This document shows positions 51,178 through 59,065 of a DNA stretch of 64,000 nt, one piece after another. The stretch's first letter is position 1, and each line of letters starts with the position of its first letter. The position numbers and the translations under genes are program-made. Below the pieces are notes generated by a model. It did no database searches. It was given only the letters and a program-made list of their open reading frames with translations, and was not told the DNA's origin. Source of the stretch: Nemorincola sp044225795 (GTDB lineage Bacteria; Bacteroidota; Bacteroidia; Chitinophagales; Chitinophagaceae); the NCBI GenBank assembly GCA_044225795.1, contig JBGAIF010000003.1:124001-188000 (forward strand), written 5' to 3'.

Positions 51178-54108
51178 ATGCGACACCTTTATCTCATCAT
51201 TTTCAGTATTGTATTTTGTTTCTTAGGCGGTAATTCTTACGCCCAGGTAGCCGCTATTTCCGGACCAACTACATTGTGCCCCAGCCCGGGAGGTACCACT
51301 TACAGCGACGCTACACCCGGAGGTGTATGGACCACGTCCAGTTCCATAGTGGCTGTGGTAGGATCTTCTACCGGAGTGGTCTATGCTATTTCTCCTGGTA
51401 CAACCACACTGTCATACACTGTGCCAGTATTAGGTACTGCAACAATGACCATCTCAGTACAGAACAGTCCCGCTGTTTACTCGGTATTCGGTGGCGGTAT
51501 TTTTTGTTACGGTTCGTCGGGCGCAGGGGTAGGTCTTATCAATTCCAGTGCCGGCATCAATTACCAGTTATATGTTGGTGGTATACCCTCAGGGATCACA
51601 GTGTCAGGAACCGGTGCCGCCCTTATGTTTGGTATGTTCACAACGCCCGGTATATATACTGTTGTGGCCACAGATGCTGTAACAGGATGTATGGCCAACA
51701 TGTCCGGCGGAGCGGCAGTGGCAGTAGATACCTCAAAGACCATTTCGGGCCACTCGCTCATTATTACGCCAGACTCTTTTTGCGGCCCGGCACATTTTCA
51801 CATTGACATATGCGCAAGTCCTTCCGGAACTTACAAGCTCGTCAGCTATTATGGTGATGGGACCTTTGATACTACTACATTGGTATTGGGAGCCAATGAT
51901 ATTTTCCATCCTTACACAGCCAGCGGCAGTTATCATATCAAGCAGGTGCTGTACCAGGGCACCACAGCAACAGATTCTGTTTTTTATACCCACGACTACC
52001 TCTATTGCCACGAGTTGCCTGTTAATTTCTTCTACGATGCTGATGGCGATGGTGTCTATGACGCGGGAGAACACGCTTTCAAGAGTCCGATCACCGTCGC
52101 GATAGATTCTAATGGTATCCCGGTGGATACCTTGACAGTTATCAGTGGACTTTACTATAAGGCACATGGACTGCCCGGCACTGTATATGGATTCAGGGTT
52201 GTATCAACAACTTACGGCATTACATCACCTTTGAGTGGGGTCATCTATGACACAGTGCAGCCGTTTACCAATACATATACTGCCAAGTATTTCGGGATAT
52301 CCTGCCTGGGAGTACCGGGATTTGATCTCGTAACGACTCAGGATACCCGTGTGGGCAGGCACGCGAATCTTGGAGATCTGTTGATATCAAATGCGAACTG
52401 TACATCGGTTGATGCAACTGTGACGCTAACATTTAATCCCGCGTACCATATGATATGGGGTTATCCAACGCCAACATCCACAACATCCACAACAGCTACA
52501 TGGTATTTCTCAGCGGTGGATTTCAGCGCCTTGCAGACCATCAGCTATTTCCTGGATGTTTCCCCTGGAACATGGTTTATGCCGGGTGATACGATCCGTT
52601 CTTCGGTAGATGTGACCACTACAGGTGTCGGAGAAACAGATACGGTAAATAATCACCTGACATGGGTAGATACAGCCAAGGCATCATTTGATCCCAATGA
52701 TATCAGGGCTACCCCGGAAGGCAGTAAGATATTGTCTTGCCAGGAGATGGAATACAGGGTGAGATTTGAGAATACAGGTAATAGCATGGCGCATAACATT
52801 GCCGTACTGGATACACTGTCGCCCTATCTCGACGCACATTCGTTGAAGGTGCAGGTGGCCTCACATATCATGAATATGTCGCTGATACAGGACGGAGGGT
52901 ATAACGTAGTGAAGTTCGACTTCCCGGATATCAACCTGCTTGACAGTTCTCATCATGGCCAGTGCGACGGGATGGTGGTATATAAGATAAAGACAAAGCC
53001 GGGTATTGCCGACGGCACAGTTATCAATAACTATGCCGGCATCTTCTTTGACGACAACGAGGCCGTGATGACGAATATTGCTCAGAATGTGACCGGCATA
53101 GATCCTATAACAGGGCCGTCAAGTCTCTGTTCCGGAAGCACCATTACATTGGCCAATGCCACAAAGCTGGGTGTTTGGAGCAGCAGCAGCACCAACGCTA
53201 CAGTATCTAAGGGAGTTGTGACAGGCGTTAGTGCGGGTACAGCTAATATTAGTTATACTACTGCTACATCCTGCGCCACTCATAGTGCTACTAAAACGAT
53301 CACAGTTAATACTTCCTCTGCGCCATCTGTCACGGTCAGCACTACCGCTAACCCCGGTAACATTGTTTGTACGGGAGAGTCTGTGACACTTACGGCCCTA
53401 CCAACGGGCGGAGGTAGTGTACCTACATTCCTTTGGAACATTAATGGCATAAATGTCGGTACGGGTCCCGTGTATAGCTTCAGGCCGGCATCAGGAGATG
53501 CGGCCAAGGTGACATTGAGCAGCTCTAACCCGTGTGCTACTGTTACTACTGTCACCAGTGCCACTACGACGTTCACACTAATGGATCCGGTGGTTCCAAG
53601 AGTTACACTTGCTGCTGACCCGGGTATTGTTGTGAACGAAGGTACCTCTGTCACACTTACCGCATCTGTATCGGGTGGTGGTGCAGCTCCGGCATATGAA
53701 TGGTCTGTTAATGGCACGCCCGTTAGCGGAGCTACTTTGCCATCATTCACATCATCAGCATTTGCCAATGGCGACGAAGTCTTGTGTACTGTTGACAATA
53801 CAGATGCGTGTGGTTACAACAGCTTCAATTCGGTGGTCATGCATGTAGCCCCTGATAATGTTCAGCCTGTTCAGCTTACAAACGAAGTAGCGCTTTACCC
53901 TAACCCGACATCCGGCTCGTTTACTGTAAAGAACGGCGTGGGAGCGCAACTGCGCATAGTGGATATGCTGGGTAGGGAAGTAGTGAGCAGGTCTCTTGCT
54001 TCCTCGTCAGAGATGGTAAATATATCTTCACTGGCTGCCGGTTCTTACATAGCTCAGATGACCATGGGTAATGGAGAAAAGAAGAACGTGCGGATAGTGA
54101 AAGAATAG
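51178..54108 (+). CDS. T9SS-sorted secreted protein with Ig-like, calcium-loop and DUF7619-like domains
   Basis: 976-aa exported protein. Parts in order: signal peptide (MRHLYLIIFSIVFCFLGGNS, cleavage after YAQ); one BIG2-like repeat (GGVWTTSSSIVAVVG); a VFGGGIFC domain also found in the 14611-17217 protein; an SdrB/dockerin-like calcium loop, DADGDGVYDAGE; a repeat-type domain with ASFDPNDIRATPEG, YRVRFENTGNSMAHNIAVLD and YAGIFFDDNEAVMTN that matches DUF7619; a second BIG2-like repeat; two Ig-like domains (FLWNINGINVGTG, YEWSVNGTPVSG); and a type A T9SS sorting domain (LYPNPTSGSFTV, LAAGSYIAQM). It is probably a surface adhesin or matrix protein. Its start and signal peptide are clear, and a strong terminator follows the stop. 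Confidence 0.9.
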   Translation: MRHLYLIIFSIVFCFLGGNSYAQVAAISGPTTLCPSPGGTTYSDATPGGVWTTSSSIVAVVGSSTGVVYAISPGTTTLSYTVPVLGTATMTISVQNSPAVYSVFGGGIFCYGSSGAGVGLINSSAGINYQLYVGGIPSGITVSGTGAALMFGMFTTPGIYTVVATDAVTGCMANMSGGAAVAVDTSKTISGHSLIITPDSFCGPAHFHIDICASPSGTYKLVSYYGDGTFDTTTLVLGANDIFHPYTASGSYHIKQVLYQGTTATDSVFYTHDYLYCHELPVNFFYDADGDGVYDAGEHAFKSPITVAIDSNGIPVDTLTVISGLYYKAHGLPGTVYGFRVVSTTYGITSPLSGVIYDTVQPFTNTYTAKYFGISCLGVPGFDLVTTQDTRVGRHANLGDLLISNANCTSVDATVTLTFNPAYHMIWGYPTPTSTTSTTATWYFSAVDFSALQTISYFLDVSPGTWFMPGDTIRSSVDVTTTGVGETDTVNNHLTWVDTAKASFDPNDIRATPEGSKILSCQEMEYRVRFENTGNSMAHNIAVLDTLSPYLDAHSLKVQVASHIMNMSLIQDGGYNVVKFDFPDINLLDSSHHGQCDGMVVYKIKTKPGIADGTVINNYAGIFFDDNEAVMTNIAQNVTGIDPITGPSSLCSGSTITLANATKLGVWSSSSTNATVSKGVVTGVSAGTANISYTTATSCATHSATKTITVNTSSAPSVTVSTTANPGNIVCTGESVTLTALPTGGGSVPTFLWNINGINVGTGPVYSFRPASGDAAKVTLSSSNPCATVTTVTSATTTFTLMDPVVPRVTLAADPGIVVNEGTSVTLTASVSGGGAAPAYEWSVNGTPVSGATLPSFTSSAFANGDEVLCTVDNTDACGYNSFNSVVMHVAPDNVQPVQLTNEVALYPNPTSGSFTVKNGVGAQLRIVDMLGREVVSRSLASSSEMVNISSLAAGSYIAQMTMGNGEKKNVRIVKE

Positions 54109-54140
54109 AACTGTACACCATATAATGTTTTGTACCTGAT

Positions 54141-54179
54141 ATTTGGGGATAAATGATATTTTTATCCCCAAATCTTTTT
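54141..54179 (+). terminator. Intrinsic terminator after the 51178-54108 gene
   Basis: A 13-bp stem (ATTTGGGGATAAA at 54141-54153, TTTATCCCCAAAT at 54161-54173) with a 7-base loop is followed by CTTTTT. An in-frame ATG at 54153 for the next gene lies inside this hairpin. Confidence 0.9.
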
Positions 54180-55163
54180 GTGAGCAAGCAGGTAGTGACA
54201 TATTTCTACAGGGAGCCAAGGAAGACCGGTGTTTCCATAGAAGGGATATTCAGGTCGGTGGCTGAGTGCCTGAAGGACAGGGTGGAGATCAGGGAGTTTT
54301 ACTGTGATGGAAAGCTATCCAGGTATCACAACACAAAGAATGCACGTAAGGCCGCAACCGGCATCAACCATATCACCGGGGATGTCAATTTCCTGGCGAT
54401 AGGGCTGCGTGGGCGGAAAACGATCCTCACCATACATGACCTCGGGTTTTACGAAAATCCTGTTCATGCTAAGCTGAAGAAGATCATTTATGAACTGTTC
54501 TGGTTTACTTTGCCGCTAAGGTATGTGACGCTGGTTACTGTAGTATCCGAGTTCACAAAGCAGAAACTGATCCGGTATTTCCGCTACCCGGAACATAAGA
54601 TACGGGTAGTCCCCGATCCTGTAAAGCCCGTTTTCAGATACACACAAAGGGACAAGGTAGGCGCCACGCCCGTTATACTTATGTTGGGTACCGGCAAGCA
54701 TAAAAACCTGGATGGATTGATTGAAGCAGCAAATGGTTCCGGGTATCATCTGGATATAGTAGGTTGGCCGGCACAAGACGAGCTGGACAAGCTGCTTGAG
54801 TACAAGATCTCTCACACTGTTTACAACAACCTTTCTGACGAGCAGGTGTACGAGCGGTATGTGGCTTGCGATGTATTGTTCATCGCGTCTTTTTACGAAG
54901 GGTTCGGGATGCCGATCATTGAGGCGCAATGCGTGGGACGGCCTGTGGTCACGAGCAATATGGGCGCCATGAAGGAAGTGGGAGAGGGGTCTGCTTTATT
55001 GGTAGATCCGCACAAGCCGGCAGAGATCAGGGCGGCAATTGATTCATTGGCGGATAGCGGATTTTACGATGACATCGTAAAAAAAGGAATAGTGAACGCA
55101 GCGAAGTACGATCATAGAAAAATAGCGGAACAATATCTCGCCATATACAACGAACTGGCATAA
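54180..55163 (+). CDS. GT4-like glycosyltransferase, first gene of a three-gene operon
   Basis: 327-aa GT-B glycosyltransferase. Motifs: ILTIHDLGFYENP and VSEFTKQKLIRYF in the acceptor half, VILMLGTGKHKNLDGLIEA, and the donor site FYEGFGMPIIEAQCVGRPVV with the E-x7-E pair. The start is taken as GTG 54180 (VSKQVVTYFYREPR). The earlier ATG 54153 is inside the upstream terminator hairpin and adds nine residues with no family counterpart. The stop overlaps the next start by one base (TAATG). It probably takes part in LPS or capsule synthesis; the sugar is unknown. Confidence 0.85.
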   Translation: MSKQVVTYFYREPRKTGVSIEGIFRSVAECLKDRVEIREFYCDGKLSRYHNTKNARKAATGINHITGDVNFLAIGLRGRKTILTIHDLGFYENPVHAKLKKIIYELFWFTLPLRYVTLVTVVSEFTKQKLIRYFRYPEHKIRVVPDPVKPVFRYTQRDKVGATPVILMLGTGKHKNLDGLIEAANGSGYHLDIVGWPAQDELDKLLEYKISHTVYNNLSDEQVYERYVACDVLFIASFYEGFGMPIIEAQCVGRPVVTSNMGAMKEVGEGSALLVDPHKPAEIRAAIDSLADSGFYDDIVKKGIVNAAKYDHRKIAEQYLAIYNELA

Positions 55164-56266
55164 TGACATTCATCTTCTGGCAAAATATGATCAGCATACA
55201 TCAGAAAAGCTTCTTAGAGGCGCTGGCAAGGCATGCGGGGGTAAGCAAGGTGCTGCTGGTGGTTGCGGAAGATATCTCCGAATACCGCAAAAAGATGGGT
55301 TGGGATGTGCCGCGGCTGCAGGGAGTTGATGTCATGGTAGCGCCTTCGGGAAATGAGATATACGATATCATCAGTCAATATAAAAATGCGATACACATAA
55401 TGAGCGGCCTGCGGGCAGAAGGTATGCTGGCGCATGCTTTTGACGCGTGCATAGCAAAAGACTGCATGATGGGCCTGATGATGGAACCTTTCAATGCTGC
55501 CGGTGTGAAAGGTGCATTGCGCGGGGTGAAATATGCATGGAACAAGATCAGGTTCGCGAAGCATATTCAGTTCATACTGGCCATAGGCAGGCAGGGAGTA
55601 GGCCAATATACCAAGCTTGGTTTCAGCAAGGACATCGTATTTCCATGGGCATACTTCATTAGTCTTGACAGGAAATGGCCACGTGAAGAAGCGCGGATTG
55701 AGACTAAACGCATCATTTATGCCGGGCGACTGGAAGCGGGTAAGGGTATTTTCCGCTTCACAGAAGAACTGATACTGTCCGGGCTTACAGATTACACATT
55801 TGATATTTATGGTACAGGGCCGGATGAGGAAAAGATAAAAGCGCTGACAGCCGGCAATGAACTGATCAGCATACACCCGTTCCTGAAGCATGATGAACTG
55901 CTGAAACAATATGCAAGCCACGACTGGGTGGTACTGCCCAGCAGTAGTAAGGATGGCTGGGGCGCTATTGTAAGTGAGGGGCTGCTGAACGGGCTGAAAG
56001 CCATCACCAGCGATATTTGCGGCGCCAGTTGGGTGGTGAAAGAGGAGTTTAATGGCGTCACCTTCAACTGGACAGTGAAAGGAGATTGTAAGCGTGCCAT
56101 ACTGGCTATGCAGCAATATGCCTATGCCGATGCCACAACCATCAGTGACTGGGCAAAGCGGGCGATAAGCGGCGAGGCCGGGGCCACATATTTTATGAAC
56201 ATCATGGAGCGGGTGTACACCCAGGCCGAACGTCCTGCCGTACCATGGTTAACGGGAAACAAATGA
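55163..56266 (+). CDS. GT4-like glycosyltransferase, second gene of the operon
   Basis: 367-aa GT-B glycosyltransferase. It starts MTFIFWQNMISIHQKSFLEA, with donor-domain motifs KRIIYAGRLEAGKGIFRF, YTFDIYGTGPDEEKIKAL and LPSSSKDGWGAIVSEGLLNG. The donor site replaces the usual EGFGxxxxE sequence with DGWGAIVSE, retaining the distal Glu. It is coupled on both sides: TAATG at its start and ATGA with the next gene. Probably adds a sugar in the same glycan as its neighbours. Confidence 0.85.
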   Translation: MTFIFWQNMISIHQKSFLEALARHAGVSKVLLVVAEDISEYRKKMGWDVPRLQGVDVMVAPSGNEIYDIISQYKNAIHIMSGLRAEGMLAHAFDACIAKDCMMGLMMEPFNAAGVKGALRGVKYAWNKIRFAKHIQFILAIGRQGVGQYTKLGFSKDIVFPWAYFISLDRKWPREEARIETKRIIYAGRLEAGKGIFRFTEELILSGLTDYTFDIYGTGPDEEKIKALTAGNELISIHPFLKHDELLKQYASHDWVVLPSSSKDGWGAIVSEGLLNGLKAITSDICGASWVVKEEFNGVTFNWTVKGDCKRAILAMQQYAYADATTISDWAKRAISGEAGATYFMNIMERVYTQAERPAVPWLTGNK

Positions 56267-57282
56267 TATTGATAGACGCTTTATTTATTAATAAGGGTGG
56301 TGGCGCGGTGCTGCTGCAGTATCTTATTGAAACAATACTGGCGCATCCCCGCAAGGACGATTTCTTCTTTCTCCTTGATCCCCGTTTTGATAAGCCCGCA
56401 ATATCAGATAAGAACTTCACGGTCATCAGCAACAAGCTCAGCGACCGCATCAGGTTTTACAAGCATCATAAGAGCGACTTTACAAAGGTGTTCTGCTTTG
56501 CCAATACACCACCGCCCGTGAAGCTGAACGTACCGGTCTATACTTACTTCCACAATCAGAAATTGCTGGAAGCGCCAGGAAAGAGATTTGCACCCGGCTA
56601 TTTTAAGATATACCTCAAGTACCTGTTTGTAAAGCGATACAACCGCAATACAGACTACTATATTGTACAGACACCACACATGGTAAAAGAGTTGACAGCG
56701 CTTGGCCTCAAAGATAGAGGGCATTGTCTGCAGATCCCGTTTTACGACAACCGTAAATATACCACAGCCGCTAAGAAACCCTTTGACGACCGGCCGAAGG
56801 ATGTCTTTGTATTTATCAGTAACCCATCGCCGCAAAAGAACTACCCCACGCTGCTGGATGCCTGGGAATACCTCTTTGAAAAGGGGCATACCCCAAAGCT
56901 GTTTGTGACCATAGATGATACGGCTCCCGCTCTCCTGGAAAGGGTTGCCGTTATGAAGGCCAAAGGCATACAGGTAGAGAATGTAGGAGGCTACATAGAC
57001 CCTGCAGGACTATACCTCAATTATCGCTACCTGGTCTTTCCGTCTGTGGTGGAGAGTTTTGGCCTGCCATTGATAGAAGCCACAGACAGTGGTATGAAGG
57101 TGCTGGCATCTGATCTGCCCTATGTGCATGACGTGATCAGGCCCAGCTTTACCTTCAACCCGCTGGATAAAACATCGATAGCAGAAGCAGTAATTAAGGC
57201 GCTGGGTGCAGACTTGCCATTCCCCGCACTGGTGACAACAAATGACATTGACAAGCTGCTGCAGGTTATTTTGGGTAATTAG
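56263..57282 (+). CDS. GT4-like glycosyltransferase, third gene of the operon
   Basis: 339-aa GT-B glycosyltransferase. The N-terminus MILIDALFINKGGGAVLLQY is typical of a group of Bacteroidota glycosyltransferases, followed by VFCFANTPPPVKL, FVFISNPSPQKNYPTLLDA and the donor site FPSVVESFGLPLIEATDSG with both Glu residues. ATG 56263 is preferred because it makes an ATGA overlap with the upstream stop; ATG 56245 would overlap by 22 bases. It is the last gene of the operon. No flippase or polymerase is adjacent. Confidence 0.85.
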   Translation: MILIDALFINKGGGAVLLQYLIETILAHPRKDDFFFLLDPRFDKPAISDKNFTVISNKLSDRIRFYKHHKSDFTKVFCFANTPPPVKLNVPVYTYFHNQKLLEAPGKRFAPGYFKIYLKYLFVKRYNRNTDYYIVQTPHMVKELTALGLKDRGHCLQIPFYDNRKYTTAAKKPFDDRPKDVFVFISNPSPQKNYPTLLDAWEYLFEKGHTPKLFVTIDDTAPALLERVAVMKAKGIQVENVGGYIDPAGLYLNYRYLVFPSVVESFGLPLIEATDSGMKVLASDLPYVHDVIRPSFTFNPLDKTSIAEAVIKALGADLPFPALVTTNDIDKLLQVILGN

Positions 57283-57369
57283 GGATGAGTTGGAATACGA
57301 GCATTTGGGTAATGGTAGGCCTCAAGGAACAAAGTATAGCACGATTTTTGTTACAGAAACGGCACAATG

Positions 57370-57406
57370 ATTACATATTTACGATCTTAGTATTGATCTA
57401 TGTAAT
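57370..57406. repeat. Interrupted inverted repeat upstream of the 57456 gene
   Basis: ATTACATA (57370-57377) and TATGTAAT (57399-57406) form a dyad with inner GATC copies at 57383 and 57395. It lies 49 bases before ATG 57456 and may be an operator or structured leader. Nothing more specific can be said. Confidence 0.35.
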
Positions 57407-57455
57407 ATTGTATCGTTATTTTTATAACTCATCTTCATTTTGAAATATCATTACT

Positions 57456-58073
57456 ATGAAAAAATTATCTCTGTTATCCGCTAATTTATCTTTTATTGTT
57501 TTAATGACATTTTCTTGTTCTGTTGCACAGGCAGCTAATAAGAATGAATTCTCGCTTGGGACCGGCTATGGTAGCTGGTACTACTTTTTAGTTACAGACA
57601 ACGCGCAGATATTGAGTCCTACAGGCTCTATGTTTTTCTCTTACAGGTATATCAGGAAGCGAGTGTCTTGGGGTGTTACATTAGGTGCGGAACAGGTATG
57701 TGTCAGACACTCAGTATCCCGTCATTCCATGTTTCTCGGTTATGACGAGGATGATTTTACGTTTGTTACCTGCTCTGCTGATATGAGAGTGAGGTATGCT
57801 AAAGCGAAACTTAAAAGTGGAACTTCTATAGATATATATGGTATCGCATCTTTAGGGATGACCATCATGCAAAAGTCGCCGGCAGATGAGCCTGATGGTG
57901 CTCGTATCTCTGGGGAGTTTCCCCTCATTCCAGCAGTTCAGTTGATGCCTCTTGGTGTCCGGGTCGGCAGGAGATTAGGTGGCTTTTTTGAGATGGGATT
58001 CGGCTATAAAGGCATAGTACATGCCGGCATTAATCTGAGGATAGCGGACAAGCCCCAGAAAATAGTCCCTTAA
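57456..58073 (+). CDS. Exported hypothetical protein, probable small beta-barrel
   Basis: 205-aa exported protein, signal peptide MKKLSLLSANLSFIVLMTFS with cleavage near AQA. The mature part alternates in barrel fashion (FSLGTGYGSWYYFLV, MFFSYRYIRKRVSWGVTLGAEQ, GFFEMGFGYKGIVHAGINLRI), suggesting eight strands. It shows no recognised domain. Its context is between the glycosyltransferase operon and an unrelated minus-strand gene; the sequences on both sides contain the 11-mer ATTTTTGTTAC. Confidence 0.65.
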   Translation: MKKLSLLSANLSFIVLMTFSCSVAQAANKNEFSLGTGYGSWYYFLVTDNAQILSPTGSMFFSYRYIRKRVSWGVTLGAEQVCVRHSVSRHSMFLGYDEDDFTFVTCSADMRVRYAKAKLKSGTSIDIYGIASLGMTIMQKSPADEPDGARISGEFPLIPAVQLMPLGVRVGRRLGGFFEMGFGYKGIVHAGINLRIADKPQKIVP

Positions 58074-58077
58074 CAGC

Positions 58078-58172
58078 ATCCGTAACAAAAAAGGTGCTAC
58101 TTCTTTGTTACTTGCTCCGTAACAGCAGATAGGTTATCCGTAATTTTCAGTAACACTATTTTTGTTACGGAT
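58078..58172. repeat. Intergenic cluster of GTAAC motifs with 14-bp terminal inverted repeat
   Basis: ATCCGTAACAAAAA (58078-58091) is repeated inverted at 58159-58172. Between them GTAAC/GTTAC occurs further at 58107, 58119 and 58150, with CCGTAAT at 58138. The whole 95-base gap between two convergent genes is made of this. It could be a long-stem terminator, a protein-binding cluster or the remnant of a small palindromic element. Confidence 0.45.
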
Positions 58173-58173
58173 A

Positions 58174-58905
58174 CTATTGCCAGCCTGTTCCTCCCATATC
58201 ATACATGGTGCCATAATATTGCCAGTGTCCATTCTTCCTTCTGTACACAAATGTGCTGATCCAGAAATTGCGAAGTCCTGATCTCCTGATAACTGCAACA
58301 ATGGCCATCGTATTGTTTCTGATGAACACCGGGTTGGACAACCGCGTATAGCCCGGCGAGAAAAGAGTATTGTGGTGTAACGGCAGGTAAGTTGCAAATG
58401 CACTGTTGTGCTCTGCAATAGTAGTATCATGCTCGTAGGCGCGGTACAGGCTGTCCGGTATCATCCGCCGGGCAAGGGTTAGTGCTCGTATATAAGAGTC
58501 TGCACTTTTACGTCGCACTATCCGGGTGCCACGAGGCAGCAGGTCTGCATCCCACAGCGCTATCTGTGGTATCATCATTCTTCGTTTGATGTATTCCTGC
58601 TCCCGTTCGGTAAAGCAAATGCTGTCTGTAGGTATGTCTGTATGGCCCTTTTGTGCATATCGGTACACGCATGGAAAAATTTTCGTCGGCCCTAGTGCCT
58701 GGCCATCTCTGAAGAGTATGCTGTCCGTTTTGTCCTGTAAAACGGTTGCAGCGTCCAGTATCGCAGAGTGTGTGAATGGCCGGAAAGAACTATGTATAGC
58801 CGCGAGAAATGTTCTCACAGAGTCTGCATAAGTATGCGTGTTCGCCTGGGCAGTGGTGTCATGACTTAAGTGGCACAGGAAAAGACAGAGCAGTATCTTT
58901 CGCAT
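58174..58905 (-). CDS. Exported protein of unknown function
   Basis: 243-aa protein with a signal peptide (MRKILLCLFLCHLSHDTTAQ). The mature chain has a helical first half (YADSVRTFLAAIHS, REQEYIKRRMMIPQIALWD) and a beta-rich last third ending WISTFVYRRKNGHWQYYGTM, a pattern of uncharacterised Bacteroidota proteins that sense or bind at the envelope; no family name is offered. ATG 58905 is chosen for the signal peptide. It is convergent with the 57456 gene across the GTAAC cluster. Confidence 0.62.
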   Translation of the reverse strand: MRKILLCLFLCHLSHDTTAQANTHTYADSVRTFLAAIHSSFRPFTHSAILDAATVLQDKTDSILFRDGQALGPTKIFPCVYRYAQKGHTDIPTDSICFTEREQEYIKRRMMIPQIALWDADLLPRGTRIVRRKSADSYIRALTLARRMIPDSLYRAYEHDTTIAEHNSAFATYLPLHHNTLFSPGYTRLSNPVFIRNNTMAIVAVIRRSGLRNFWISTFVYRRKNGHWQYYGTMYDMGGTGWQ

Positions 58906-59065
58906 AATATAAAGATACACTATGTAGACAACCTTAGAGCCGCCATGATATAGCCGTAAATAGTACCCGACTAACTAGCCGATAATAGTTACATTTGCAT
59001 ATAGGAAAAAGTAGATAGATAATCATACTTTTATATATATATTTATCAGGTTTTAAGCAAGCGTA

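Noticed and set aside
55214..56116. A 300-codon open frame antisense to the second glycosyltransferase
   Set aside because: Lies wholly inside a coupled operon and resembles no protein family.
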